This document shows, piece by piece, positions 20,081 to 33,429 of a stretch of 64,000 bases of DNA (its first letter is position 1; every line of letters starts with the position of its first letter). The DNA comes from Lamellibrachia satsuma. Lineage: Eukaryota > Annelida > Polychaeta > Sabellida > Siboglinidae. The position numbers were made by a program, and so were the translations under genes. The DNA is taken from contig BSQZ01000037.1 in the NCBI GenBank assembly GCA_033239005.1, positions 1,286,001 to 1,350,000 of the forward strand, in the 5' to 3' direction. Under the pieces are notes generated by a model. It was not told the DNA's origin. It ran no database searches and saw only the letters and a program-made list of their open reading frames with translations.

Positions 20081-23000
20081 ATGGTTGACAGCGTGTATCA
20101 GACGAGATCGCTCGGAGTGACAGCAACGGGACTACGGGACCAGTATGCCGACGGCGCAGCTGCCCGGGTGTGGGAACTCTACATCGGCTGCACAAGTGTC
20201 AGGACGTCGCAGTATAAGCAATGGTTGACGGCGCTATTGCGAGAGCACGGCTGTGAAAACATACTCGATGTAGCGTGCGGCACTGGGTGAGTCGTTGAGA
20301 AACTGCTGATCAAATACGGTGTTAAAATATGTTACCAATCGGTTAAGGCCATTGTTTGTAACATTTTGTTGTATATCACACAAATATGGAAAGTAGTTAA
20401 TAAAAAAATGCAACATACATATGCCTTATATTACAGGTTTCACAACGACTCAGAACTTGAAAGTAGCTTAAAGGAAGTTCGGTTGTACAGTAGTATAATA
20501 TTATTTTGCAGACAAATAATCACCACCAAGCAGGGTATATCTTAGACAGGATTTCAGATGGCAAAGGTACTAGGTTCTTCATTATTCTTATTACATCCCT
20601 CCGTTTTAAATATGTAGTACAGGAGAACTTGGTAAACTAACAAAATAAGGGTCTGGTTGTAAACTTCAAATTAATTACGTGTTCTGTGAAATCTATATAT
20701 TTTATTGCCAGGACATTACCTACATTTTTATTTACGATTGGTATTCGATTTACTTTATCTAACCCAGAAGCCAGGTGAAGTTGGTTCGAGTTTTTCTTTA
20801 CTCATCTTCCATTGTGTAGACACATGACGCGCCAAAATTCAATTGGCCAATGCATATGGATCGGAATACGTCATTGCCACATAAACTAACAAGATGCTGG
20901 TTGAACAAACAGCTGCACTGACCACACAGACTGCATGTTCTAGAATATTCCCGCTCTTAAGCCACGTGAAGGTGTTTTACTAGGATTTCTACGAGGGCAC
21001 CCAGCTGGGGATGGTGTGTGCGTGATTGCTGCGTGTTGTTACGTGTTCACTGAAGCTCTAGATCTCCACCCTCATCCGATATGGGCCAAGTTCACGGCGC
21101 CAGTAGGTCGGTTTATCTAATTGCAACACGGTGAGGCGGCACTGGTTTATGACATTGACTGGTAGACCCATGTCACGCCGAAATTCAATCGGCCAATGCA
21201 TATCGAGCGCAAAACGTCATTGCCACATCAACTACCGAGTTATGCTGGTTGAGCAAACAGCTGCATTGAGCACACAGGCTGCATGTTCTAAAATATTCCC
21301 GCTCATAAGCCACGTGAAGGTGTTTCACGAGGGTTTCTACGAGGGCACCCAGCTGGGGATGGTGTGTGTGCGTGATTGCTGCTTGTTGTTACGTGTTCAT
21401 TGAAGCTCTAGATCTCCAGACTCTTCCGGTACGGGCCAAGTTCACCGCGCCAGTTGGTATGTTTATCTTAGTGCAACGCGGTGATGCAGCACTGGTTCGA
21501 TGACATTGACTGATGACATTTAACTGGAAACAGCCCGACCTAATCTTAAGATAAAAGTGGTTTTTCTTCTTTATAGTTAGAGAGTCCACGACATATCTGT
21601 TCCATCTCCACCTTCCCTGTGAAGGATATTTGACTTCCATTTGCATAGATACCAGACTGAAGGGAACAATGGCTTTTAATGTCTCTTCGGAAAGACACAG
21701 CAAAGTGGGGTCCCAAGTCTCGAAACGGGTGGAACTGAACAATAGTCCTCCTAATCGACAGTCGGGTCTTCTAAACATAAGACCACCGCTCCCCGTATCA
21801 CAACCAAGCCTAAGATGAATGTTCCTTTGACTTTAATCAAACACTGCAGCGTGTTACATATCGCAGAGCATCGGTTAAAAGAAACAGCAAAATTTCATTA
21901 TCTTCCTGCGGCCTTGTTGTCACCTACTCCTAGTGTTGTTGTCACTTCCTATTGTCAGGGGCGGATCTAGGCTTGTTTGCAAAGGGGGTCTCAGTCAGTC
22001 GTAGTCATATGTCATTCTACTTACGAACCGGGGGGGGGGGGGGCGACGCATGTGTCGTTTTACTTACGTAAGGGTTAATGATAGCTGGCTACTAATACTT
22101 CTGTCTTTACGATCAATTTCGGCCTTACATTGAACGAAAATATCTTGCCACAAATGTACTATAAAAAATGCCAAAACTGTTACAAGCCAATATCCAAATC
22201 TAACTCTTAGTATCTTAGTAGAGCTATCCAAACATGGGCGGACTTGCCTCATGTCGGGGCAAGTCCGCTCAAGGGCCGGGGCAAGTTCGCCCCACACGTA
22301 CTTTAAGGAAAATTTCAGCTTTGTTTTATTTTTATGTCAAAAAACGTCATGTTTGTGACACACATTTGTTAGAAAAATAATTCCTCACAAATTCTGTTGT
22401 ATCTATGAAATAAACCAGGCAAACAAAAAACAACCTTTGGCCCTGCATCGGCTACAAAATGTGAAATAAAATCTGGTTTCTTCACGTTTTTTACTAGAAA
22501 ACAACACTAAACTGGACAGTTGGAAGTCTTTATTAGAGTGCATGTTAGTGTGTTTACGTTCACAAGTGATCATGGGCATCCTTGCCCCGAATCACACAGG
22601 CGGACGTTCCCCAACACAGAGACACATTTGGAGGGCGGCAACTAAATACCACTGACACTGGATAGAGCAACAACGCAAGATCCAAACAATAGCTCTGATA
22701 TAAGGGCCTTACTTAGCACTCTAAATGTCTAACCAATGCCACTTATAAGTACTAAAATTATATCGCAACAAAATAAAAAAATTACTTTCAGTCACAAAAA
22801 TTAGTATTCTAGTTCACAACTTTCCAGCCAGCAACTCGTGGACGTCAGTTTCCCGCTGCATCAGTGTTCGAAATGAGGGGGGTCTGGGGGACCTGCCATA
22901 AGGCATGAGGGATATCCCATAAGAAAGAAAAATGTAAGCTTGGGGGTCTCACATTTTATCGTTGTACCGATATAATTACCCTTCCACTGTTGCATATGTT

Positions 23001-24855
23001 GCTGCGTGTGAGTGCTAAAACTCGACGGTTTTCGCAGAACTCGACAGTTTTCGCAGGACTTGATCGATCTCGCAACAAGAACTCGACGGATTTCGCAGAA
23101 CTCGACAGTTTTCGCAGAACATGATCGATCTCGCAACAAGAACTCAACGGTTTTCGCAGAACTCGACAGTTTTCGCAGAACTTGGCATTTGACTTCTCAG
23201 AATTACAGAGCGCGGTGTCTGTAAGCGCAATACTCCAGTAATACTGGCTTAGATCACAATTTACAATTTAGTCGTTGAACAGACGCTCTTATTCAGAGCG
23301 ACTTACAACAATTGCTTTCATCCTTAGTTGGTGAAATAACTACAGGTCGCTATTATAGCAAGCAAGTTTTTTCCACAAAAATAGGCATTAATAGCCATTA
23401 CAGTGCCTGAAAAGAAGAAGATTTTTTAAGAAAAAGTCAGTGGTCATTTCGAACACTGCGCTGCATGTAGTTTGATGATCACGTGACTCAATCGTGTGAC
23501 CGTAATTACTAAATTCTGCAACGGCGCGGAATAAAAGCCGGTTGGCGGATTTGCCCCGAGGGCGGACTAGTCCCGGTCTCCCCTTCGTGTTCTTTTACCG
23601 TAATATTTGCCACGGACACAGGTGGTGTAAGACCCCCTTCATGGCCTAGGGGGGTCTTCAGACCCCTAAGACCCCCCTGGATCCGCTGCTGATTGTCGTG
23701 TAGTCACGCGCTTCCTACAGTCTTGTTGTCACTTCCTCTTCCATCTTTGTAACGTTCTTGTCCGGTGTTGTTGTCGCTAACGTACACTTCTGCTGCTGCT
23801 GTTGTTGCCGCTATCTGCTACAGTTACGTGCTTTCAACACACTGACGTCGTTCTAATGCACTCTTTGTAGAGTTGACTCCGTGATGTTGCTCGCCGAAGG
23901 TTTCAACGTCGTCAACACGGATGCCAGTGATAAGATGCTAAAGTACGCGTTGAAAGAACGTTGGCGCAGGCGGAAGGAGGAAGCTTTTGACAAATGGGGT
24001 AATTATAAAGAATGTACCCATCGACATATTGATAGCAAACACCAAACTAAAGTCAGATCGTCAGTTAGATTAAATCACACGTGCTACAAAATAATATGAA
24101 TCGAAATGTGTTAAACTAGTTAAACCTGAGAGAGTGTGACATCTGCACGTCTAAGCCAACGCTTCGGTTTAGGAAACAAGTGATGATAGTAAACTTGCAT
24201 GAACTAAACACGTGTTGTCCAATTGATGAGCCAATGTACTCGTCACGTTTATGGGTTCAAATAACAACCGGAAATTCGAAATACATATTCTCAGGAGCAA
24301 GGAAACAGTTGGATAAAATCAATTATTCATATAGTGCAAATAAATATGTTTAAATATACTTAATTTTTTTTATCTTACAATGTTGGACCACACAAAATTA
24401 AAACAACTAATTTCCTTGTCCTTGTATTCCCGCTTAATATTTTGGGTGTTAATCGTTTAAAATCTTCTGATCGACATTCATGTTTGTAAAGTCGAGCACA
24501 CACACAGGGGAAGTAACTAGCTAATCGTTCGACAATAACCAATTTATCGATCGGAATAACAGCGATTAGCATGGACAATTATAGTGAAGACAAGTACGCA
24601 TGATTTGTGTTACCAGAGCAACAATGCGTAGTCAACGTGACACTGCCACGCATGCACACATTCTAAGCACCTGAACAACGCGGCTAAATATATGTTATTG
24701 TCGCCGTCACCCTGAGGATATCCGAGGTCTCGTAAACAGACACACTGCTCAATTACGTGATTGAGGTCTTTAGAACACACGAGGTTGCAAAACCGAATTT
24801 GACTTGCATTTGACTTCCTGTTCCAGCCAACAGCAAACAAGTCAACATCGGTGGC

Positions 24856-24887
<32 letters not shown>

Positions 24888-27800
24888 TGTGTGTGTGTGT
24901 GTGTTTGTGGGTGTGTGTATTTGTGTGCGTGTGTGTTTGTGTGCGTTCTTGCATACATTGGTGCATTCGCGCGTTCGTGCGTCCGTCAGTGCGCGTGTAA
25001 TGCATCCATTGTATATTTGCGTAGAAAACAGGCGTCAGCGAAAATCTAGTTCTTACCAGATTTATGCGCGTTTACATGTCGTCGATTTCCTGATGACATC
25101 CGCTAACTATTTCTTCAACCAGTGTTGGCCGGTTTATATTTGAATAAATCTGGCGCGGCGTTATCGTTGCACTGGGTGACCACTGCATGGATTCTCTTAG
25201 AATGTTGACCCGGTCTGAATGGTGACATCTGTTTTATTGTAGTTTACTAACTACACTGGTCGGACGATGGTTTAGAACATAAGTGTGTACGTGCGTGCGT
25301 TCGTGCGTTCGTGCGTTCGTGCGTACACTTGTATGTAACAACACAAACATGGTGTTTCAGTAATAGAAGAAGCGAACTGGTTGTCTCTCTCGGATGACCT
25401 CAGCGACGTTGATGGTGTGCCCGAGGGAGGGTTCGACGCCGTGCTGTATTTGGGCAACTCGTTCGCCCACCTGCCTGACTTCGAAGGTTCACTGCACAAC
25501 CAGAAGGTGGCACTGTCCAACTTCCGGGACATCATCAGGACGGGAGGAATCCTCGTCATTGACCATCGCAACTTCGATGACATTCTGACCAACGGCAACG
25601 CTCCGGCTAAGAATATATACTACGTTGTGAGTGTGATGTTTGGCATTTATTACACGGCGGTGAAAGTTTATAGGTCATCATACTGTTGTTAACATAACAC
25701 CAAGACCACCGAAAAGCAGGATGAGTATGCATAGGATACAAGTTTCTAGGGTGTGTGGGTTAAACAATTTCTGGCATCTAATTTCAACAAGATATCTTTG
25801 CTCTTACCAAAATGCTCACTTTCAATGAGCAGAAATGGTATTAGTGTGTATAATTAATTATTAAATATAATAGATAATATATTGAACAAAACAAGAAAAC
25901 AATCAATTTATGTAAAACACGCCACCACATATATTGCTGTAATTTCCCCCCGCCCTCCCCCCAGTCTTAGAGGTACAAGAAGTAAAGACATATTTCAACA
26001 TTCCACAATATGATATTTACAACATCAACCATTTTATGTGGCAACATCAAATGCACACTTGTAATAGTCAATAAACTATAGTTTTTATTCATTCTTGAAA
26101 GTCTATAAAGTTCTTGTTCCACAGAGAGCGACAGCATCACGGACATCACAGTGTCTAATTTGTACGTAAACTGCCGTCCGACTCTGAATACCTTCGACTA
26201 CACTCTCAACGTCCCGAAGTGCATGAACGGAGCCGGAAACAGTCTTCCGGAAGACGGGTACGTTCATTTAACAATATTTAACAAGATTTAACAAGATTGC
26301 CATCCCAAACATCAAGTTCTAGATGGCAAGTGGACAAGGAAGCCATTGGCTTATCGAGAGTCCAACAATTTTCTCATTTATGTGTAGCCTGCCCTTATCA
26401 AATATCTGTAAATTCTATTTTAAAACATATTCACACTAATAGCATTAACACAATCATTTGGCAGTTTGTTCCATTCATTTGTCCAACAGACAGTGCTCTT
26501 TAACTAATGTTGTTTTGTGTCCTCTGTTTCTACTGCCTTCTGTAAGTTTGAAGACCATATTCCTGTCAACATCCTCATAACCATTCACTACTTTAAACAC
26601 TTCTATTTGGTCTCCTCTTAGTCTCCTGGTCTCTAGTATTGTCAAACCACATTGTAATAAGCGACTTTCTTACAATATACAATATTCGAAATGTGGTTTA
26701 ACTATTGCTTTGTACAGGGATACAATTAGCTGTTTCTCCTTATACACGATAGTTCTCCTAATTAGCCCTATAATTTGATTTCCTTTCGAAGCAGCAATCC
26801 CACATTGCTCTGAAACTTACATGTCAACAATAAATGTTACTCCTAAGTCCTTTTCTTGTGTGGTTCTACCTAGTACAGCATCCCCCATTTTTTATTCTTC
26901 GTCCATGTTTCCATGTCCTATGTGTATACATTTACACTTCCCAAAATTTAATAACATTTGCCATTTTTCTGACCATGTAACTAATTTATCTATATCATCC
27001 TGTAAACTTTGTTTATCTATATCATTAGTAACCTTTCTGAATACTTTTGTGTCATCTGCAAATTTCAGTACTTTGTAAGATATGTCATTTCCAAATCATT
27101 TATATATATAAAACATATTTCCAATTTGAAATCTCACCATCTACTATTACTCTCTGTTTTCTGTGTGTAAGCCACTTTTCTATCCAGTTGATTGCATCAT
27201 TGCCTAAGCCATGGGTTTTTAGTTTAAGTAACACTCTTTGATGTGGCACTTTATCGAAAGCTTTCTGAAAATCTAAGTAGACAACATCCACTGGTGACCC
27301 GTCATCTACCTACTTTGTTATTTATTCAAAAAACATAAGAGGTTAGTTATACATGACCCTGCTTTTAGGAACCCATATTTAGATACATTTATTAAGTTAT
27401 GTTTTATAAGGAATTCCACCATGTAGTCTCTAATTAATGTTTCTAATAATTTACATACAGCTGATGTTAAACTCACTGGTCTGTAATTGTCTGGCATGTT
27501 CCTCGATCCCTTTTTAAATAGCCGCGTAATGCTTGCCTCTTTCCATTCTGAAGGAATTATTCCTTCTTCTAGTGACAAGTTAAACAATTTTGCAAGTGGT
27601 GTACTAATTTGCTCAACAATTTCCTTAAGCAGTTTTCGTGGTATCCCATCAACTCCAGGTTATTTATTATCTTTCATCTTCTTAATTTTGTTTGCTATCA
27701 TTTCAGGAGTTACAAATAACTGTCCTAAATGTTCTGATGTATTGCTCTCAAATTTAGTAAAAGGAACTAGAAGTGAGCTGATATCTTCTTTGGTAAAAAC

Positions 27801-29172
27801 TGAGCTGAAATACTCATTCAGGACCTCTGACAACAGCGTACAACCGGAAACTCTGGTCACGTGGGTTGATTTTCCTGGAATCCTTTCTATGGACAAACAA
27901 ATGTCTCTTGCTAGTGTCCCGACATGGACATAGAAATATTTCGCTTGTAAAATGGACGTCGTAATGTTGTTTTCGCTTCTAAAACCCTGCTGTCTCTGTC
28001 AACGAAATTATACTCAATCATAACACATGCACATGGTTACCAATCCAGATCGTATTCAGTTAGTTGCCGTGCGTACAGAAGTATTTCTGAAATTGGTCGT
28101 CTCTTTCTCTCGCTTCGTGAATCCGCCGAGAAGAGAGTCTGGCAGCAGAGGCATTGTCTAAGTGTTACCCACTGTCATCACTAAATTTTGTGCAGCGCCA
28201 TCGATATGCTACACTACATTTTTTTGTCTGATTTAACTTTTCCGTCGGACAGTTGCGTCACTATAATCATTGTTTAAAGTTAATTCGAATTGCATCGTAT
28301 CAACTGATAAAAATTAACTCTTATTTTTTTAATAAGTAAATACCCGGATGACATCGTAATTGGCTAATTTTCCGTGACATTGAAAACCCCGCTCTGCACC
28401 CGGGCGAAGATGTGTGCGACAAACGGTGGCGCAACAGCCCGGAACCTGGATAATCGAGGCTTTGAAATTGAATCATCACTATCTGCAAGTCAAAATGGTG
28501 GATTCACCCTGGGCGAAAACAGTTACGCCATTTTGAAGGATTCGCAGAAACAGGATAGTTACAGTTGTTTGATAACACTCCTTCTCCCGGCACAGGTTAA
28601 TATCCTCTACAGTCCTTCATTAGCATTCTTGTTTACGGCGCAAGTGTACGCAAAACACAGTAGGTATTTTGAGAAATATTGAAATCTCACTATTCGATTA
28701 TTGTTGTATTTTAGATGGAGACAAATTGTTAAAATTCAACACAAATTAAAGAACGTTTGACGTACTGATTACCAAACTTGAAACTATTTACGTTCGTAGT
28801 TGTGTACAATTCTCAGCATAAATTTCAGAATAAAACTATAATACCCTTTCCGTCGTCACCTAGCCAACATTTTCACCCCCAGTGATTGTCTCCAACATTT
28901 GTGTACATTAGGCTTACCCGTAAACTAGACGGATGTTTATCATGAGTAGTCGAATTGTTAACACTGATTCCTGTTATAGAAAACACCATTTTCGTCTGTC
29001 CTGCTACCTGCACCGGCTGGCAGAGTTCTCGAAAATACTGAAGGATGTATTCGGCGAAGACAGTGCTCACTCGGTCCACGGCGACTTCCAGACGCTCGGC
29101 CGTGTTCAGAAACCGGCCTATTACATCCACGTCGCCGAGAAGTCTGCGAAACACGCTTCTACAGCGGTCTAG
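20081..29172 (+). CDS. GNMT: Glycine N-methyltransferase, intact five-exon gene (copy B)
   Basis: Exons: 20081-20286, 23871-23998, 25361-25626, 26127-26257 and 28980-29172. They total 924 nt, phases agree, and the product is 307 residues. GNMT methylates glycine to sarcosine with S-adenosylmethionine and buffers the methyl supply in the cytosol. Visible signatures: VYQTRSLGV start, Tyr22/Trp31/Tyr34 region, SAM motif [38 protein letters not shown] (substrate Asn/His), VIDHRNFD (carboxylate-binding Arg), FDYTLNVP and the C-terminal YYIHV. Donors are GT and acceptors AG. The exon 4 acceptor could be two bases upstream, but only 26127 keeps frame with the strong exon 3 donor GTGAGT. Intron 1 carries a TIR element and intron 4 a reversed LINE. 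Confidence 0.93.
20831..21515 (+). repeat. 346-bp tandem duplication in GNMT-B intron 1
   Basis: Unit 1 (20831-21176) and unit 2 (21177 to about 21515) align almost end to end, from GCC(A/G)AAATTCAAT to GACATTGACTG. Blocks such as CGTGAAGGTGTTT and GGGCACCCAGCTGGGGATGG are shared. Copy C retains only the end of one unit, fused to its exon 1. Confidence 0.88.
21955..23692. mobile_element. Non-autonomous TIR element (about 1.74 kb) in intron 1
   Basis: The left end TCAGGGGCGGATCTAGG and the right end CCTGGATCCGCTGCTGA form imperfect terminal inverted repeats. Flanks share TTG or ATTG as target duplication. Copy C (about 40529-40555) reads CCTATTGTCGTGTAGTCACG without an insert, an empty site. 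No transposase is seen. It contains a 17-bp minisatellite (23015-23195) and short stretches around GGGGCAAGTCCGC. Superfamily not assigned. Confidence 0.78.
23015..23195. repeat. 17-bp minisatellite with higher-order unit
   Basis: Repeats of AACTCGAC(A/G)GTTTTCGCAG interleaved with GATCGATCTCGCAACAAG, giving a higher-order unit of about 53-54 bp present three times. Confidence 0.85.
24856..24935. repeat. (TG)n microsatellite, intron 2 of GNMT-B
   Basis: TG-rich tract with interruptions, followed by (GCGTNC) variants. The equivalent positions in copies C (41472-41520) and D (52100-52180) also carry TG tracts, so the microsatellite predates the duplication. Confidence 0.85.
26264..27832 (-). 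mobile_element. CR1-like LINE, 5' truncated, in GNMT-B intron 4
   Basis: On the minus strand this encodes reverse-transcriptase pieces ([34 protein letters not shown], and [20 protein letters not shown]) and the family's 3' end with GGATGGCAATCTTG. The plus strand begins with TTTAACAAGA repeats, the 3' tail. Copy C passes from exon 4 donor GGGTAAGTGCAGCGTACAAC straight into the sequence found at 27833 here, so the insertion is absent there. Frames are broken by several indels. Confidence 0.85.
28374..28760 (+). other. Intron 4 block shared by GNMT copies B, C and D
   Basis: The sequence around GATGTGTGCGACAAACGGTG, followed by ACTCCTTCTCC, is conserved at 43231-43590 and about 52590-52870. 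It keeps an open frame in B and C, but upstream parts are read in different frames, so paralogy of intron DNA is the simpler explanation. No protein family is recognised. Confidence 0.5.
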
Positions 29173-29980
29173 GTTTAAGATCAAATAAGCCCAAGTGTGT
29201 GGCCACGATAACTGAGAACCGGTTAGCCGACAACAGTGACAAAGTATTTATCCAATAATTGTTTCTGAACTAACATTCTTCTTCTTCTTCTTAGGCGGAT
29301 TCTCGTTTTCGAGCATGTCATGCATCGTTAATTTAGTTTCTTTGTGTGATCGCGAGTCGTCAAGCACAGGCTCGTTCATGTGATGTTAGCTCGACCAGTT
29401 CAGCCGCGGCTCGTTCCCAGTGTTGAGACATGAATGCCGGTAGTTGTCTTGTAGGGTGAGCCAACGCAAGCGGACATTCGCACGTTGCCATCTGTTCTCA
29501 CCATCAGCTGCCCTAGCAGACTCAACGTTGATGGTTTCTTTTTGGTTTGTTAACAATGTTCACATACTTATTAATGTATTACAAACATTACAATACTAGC
29601 TATCCTATCAATTGTGAGCAATGACCGATAACATTGTTGCTTGTTAAATGGTACGCATGTTCTACCGTTAAGAATGCGCTTTTATTAATGTGCATTTGCA
29701 AATGTTTTGAAAGTATCACTAATTTTCTTTCTTAATATACGATATATAATTATAATAAAAAAATAGATTTCCATATTTCACATACTTGTATATGAGATGC
29801 AATAAAAAGTAATAAAATGCATATTGATTTGTGGTAACTTAATATATTACTTATTGCGCTCACTTTTTTAAATCATACATTAGTTTGACATTTCCTCATT
29901 TCAATAGCATTCACAAAAGTATATCGCTTGCCAAGCGTTTGTGCGAGCGTGCGTGGGGGCGTGAGTGAGTGAGTGAGTGA

Positions 29981-30040
<60 letters not shown>

Positions 30041-30889
30041 CTGTGTGTTGAGTGTGTGACTATGTGCATTGATGTTTACCTATGGATACGTTGAAGTACA
30101 AACATTGATTTATGTGCATATACATACATACATACATTGTACGTCAGCATATACATACCATGTACTTGTGCATCTATTCATCAATCTATGTATCAGTAGC
30201 AGCACAATACGTCAGTATATATATATATATATATGTTGATGAATATAACGTCATATTATTTTTTGAGCTTAGTCTTCTTAGTTCTTTTTGCGCTTCTCAA
30301 ACGTGTGTTTTCATTTTCGACGTTCACAATGCACGGACAACGTTTCCAGAAAAGGAGAGTGCTATTATATAAGTATATGTATATGGTAATTGCACTCCTC
30401 GACACAGTTTCAAGTGAAAAGATAAAGTAAACTTGGGCTCACACAACATTGGACACAACTGACAGCCACGGAAATTCTATATACGGGGACCATATGTCAA
30501 TCAACTTGATGGCGTCAACAAGTAGAAAGGAACACAACGTATTCATGTGTGAATTAAGAACACGACAACATTAACAGTAGTATTTCTTGTCGCAAGCAGC
30601 TAACATATGAATGCTAGGTTAAGAATGAGGTTTTAGACGTCGCCATAATTACAAAATGTTTCCGTTTCGGGATCCTTCATGTCAAAGTCAAACACGCATG
30701 ACATATGGCATTAACATATTGGTGGAGAAGAACAATGACATAGGATATTGAAGAACAAGACGTAGATAGGTTGAGCTGGGGAGGCGGAAACATATAGAGA
30801 TGAGATGGAAAACGGAGTTGGGATGGAGACAGGGCTTTTTGTACAGAAGGAGAAACACTGGAGAGGGTGTGAGGGAAATGAAACGGGAG

Positions 30890-31101
30890 AGATAAATATT
30901 AAGGAGGAGAGAGAGAAAGACAGCGAGGGAGATACATTGAGAGAGAGAGAGAGGGGTGGGAGAGAAGAGAGAGAGAGCGCGAGAGAGAAACAGGGACAAG
31001 GAGAAGAGAAAGAGAGAAGAGAGAGAAAGAGAGAGTGACAGAGAGAGAGAGAGAGAGAGGGAGAGGAGAGGGAGAGAGATAGAGAGAGAGAGAGTGAGAT
31101 G

Positions 31102-31190
<89 letters not shown>
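30890..31190. repeat. (GA)n purine tract
   Basis: About 300 bp of GAGAGA with interruptions, on a strand that is nearly all purine. Homologous tract in the C flank at about 45120-45530. The adjacent 31190-31340 unit recurs inverted at 38878-39010 and 58430-58600. Confidence 0.9.
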
Positions 31191-31192
<2 letters not shown>

Positions 31193-31775
31193 GGGGGAGA
31201 GAAAAACGTAGATGGTGTAAAAATTATAATTCTTTATTGTATATTAAGTAGTGTCGGTTCTATGTTATGTTATGAATAACAAATCCGTATCTTGTAAGAA
31301 TGTCAAACAGCTGAAGCAGGGCGCTAGGTAAATGGTTTTACTTGCTACATTGTAAGCGTAGGCAGAACTGGCGAAACAGCACTAGTCACGGAATTGTACT
31401 GTTATTTAGGGAATTGCTAACATTGTCTTAGCGTAGGCCTGTGCATCATAATTTGTGTTTTTTTTATTGTTTATCGTTGCTTCCATTTTTAGAACTACTG
31501 CGTGAATTTGTGATGTTACAAGACGGAATACTGGTGTCGATTTATTTGAAAACGTATTCAGAAACGTATTACATCGCAATACTAACACCTCATATAATAA
31601 TATAAAACAAGTATCATTGTGGGTAATTGTGCATACTTAGAGGCCAATATATAATAAATGTATATATATATCTGCACAACCTTTACGATACAGTTGATGG
31701 GTTTTCTACTTTAAATTTCATATTATATTAATTACACGATGACGAGTGTCAACTTCGACATACAGCAGCACATTT

Positions 31776-32356
31776 GAGTTATGCAGATGAGTAGTGGCGT
31801 AAAACACTTTGTGTGACGTCACATACGTTTGCTAAGATGGTTGTAATGTGCGCGCATTAGGAAGATTATAAGAAATTTTATGAAATTAAAGCTTCCATTG
31901 TTGGCACGAAGCAATGTACTAAATAAAACTGTCCTTGTTGCATTGGGAATGTTTTCATTTTCGGGAATATTCGGGAGACACGTAGTGGCCTAGATGGAGC
32001 CGTACTCTTCACGTACAGTTAGATAATTAGTTTATTCGTTAGGTAACTGAATCGAATCATGTGAGTTATGCAGACGAGTAGTGGCGTAAAACTCGTTGTG
32101 TTACGTCACATACGTTTGCTATGTGTTCTCGAGATTGTTGTAATGTGCGCGCATTAGGAAGATTGTAAGAAATTTTACGAATTAAAGCTTCCATTGTTGG
32201 CACGAAGCAATGTACGAAATAAAACTTACCTTTTTGCATTGGGAATGTTTTAATTTTTGGGAATATTCTGGGGACACGTAAGGTCCTGGATGGAGCCGTA
32301 CTCTTCATGTATAGTTAATGGATTAGTTTATTCGTTGGGTGACTGAATCGAATCAG
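31776..32356 (+). repeat. 287-bp tandem duplication
   Basis: Unit 1 starts at 31776 and unit 2 at 32063, both opening with GAGTTATGCAGA and ending near ACTGAATCGAATCA. Shared blocks include GTAATGTGCGCGCATTAGGA and TTGGCACGAAGCAATGTAC. Non-coding. Confidence 0.9.
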
Positions 32357-32832
32357 TGCAGTGAGATTGGGTTGATACAACTCTATTGTCTTCAGTGAGT
32401 CATCCACAAGAATAACTTGCATTGATTCAATAACAATTACTCTTAAGCGTTGCGAAATGTTGATCAATTACAAACAGAAAATTAACTTCTTCAGATGGAA
32501 GGTCATCACTTCACCGGACAGTCAAGTTGTTCTGGAAGGCGAGTAACTCGAGACCGTGGGAAAGTTGCGTTTCTTTGGTAGCATAGTGCCTTCGACACAA
32601 AGATTATGGTCGATGAATAGCACTAGCATCGGCAGCCTTTGGTAGACTTATAGATTTATATATGATATATTTTGTAACCCAACAAAGCCCGACTATATAT
32701 GGCCCTTATACTGCCAATAACAAAATGATGCTAAGGCTTGAGACGCTTCAATGAAAGGAGATGAAGCCTATTGTGTTTGTGCTTTTCTAGATGCGCAACC
32801 TGCGTGCTACCAGATGTATTATTAGGGCATAT

Positions 32833-32837
<5 letters not shown>

Positions 32838-32921
<84 letters not shown>
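32838..32921. repeat. (TA)n microsatellite
   Basis: Pure TA tract; no coding meaning. Confidence 0.95.
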
Positions 32922-32924
<3 letters not shown>

Positions 32925-33269
32925 GGTTCCTAAATCGAAGCTCGTAATCTGGATTTTGGCATCGCTTTCTGAATATGCCTGTATGCATTGAGTTAATGAA
33001 GTTGTCACGGCGTTATTTCGTCTCAAAAATGGTCTCAGAATACAACAACAACAACAACGTCGACGACGACGACGAAAACAAAAATAATAACACTTCAATG
33101 GCGCTTAAATACTCACGGGCCCGATCGCAGACGCTCAACAAACCTGAATCATAAAGAATGATATAATGAACAGGGACGTGCTAAAGTCATCATCATAGCG
33201 ATGGACAGACGTAGATTTAGGGTGGAAATGCAATTTCAAATGGACTCCACAGTGAAAGTGGATTTAAAA

Positions 33270-33425
33270 AGAGTTAACAAGATTGCCATCCCAATCAACA
33301 AGTTCCAGATGGGAAGTGGACAATTAAGCCATTGACTTATCGAGTGTCCAACAATGTTCTCATCTATGTGTAGGCCGCCCTTATCAGATATCCGTCAATT
33401 CAATTTGAGTGCGACTTCCTGAATC
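33270..33425 (-). mobile_element. CR1-like LINE 3' end fragment
   Basis: Reverse complement of the 3' end seen at 61860-61980 (GGATGGCAATCTTGTTAA, TTATCGAGAGTCCAACAA variants). A matching fragment is at 55503-55640 in the same orientation and relative position, so it was duplicated with the array. Confidence 0.75.
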
Positions 33426-33429
33426 TTGG

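Larger units (their letters stand above)
29173..33270 (+). other. GNMT-B 3' flank with microsatellites
   Basis: No gene. Matches the 3' flanks of A, C and D in pieces. It includes (TG)n at about 29985-30040 and (GA)n at about 30890-31190. A region at 31440-31600 recurs at 58820-58950. There is a 287-bp tandem duplication (31776-32356) and (TA)n at 32838-32921. A (CAA)n(GAC)n tract at about 33043-33075 has counterparts at 47027-47195 and 55250-55320. Confidence 0.7.

Noticed and set aside
30805..31279. Arg/Glu-rich open frames over the GA tract
   Set aside because: Artefact of a purine microsatellite; the homologous tract at 45120-45530 differs in frame.
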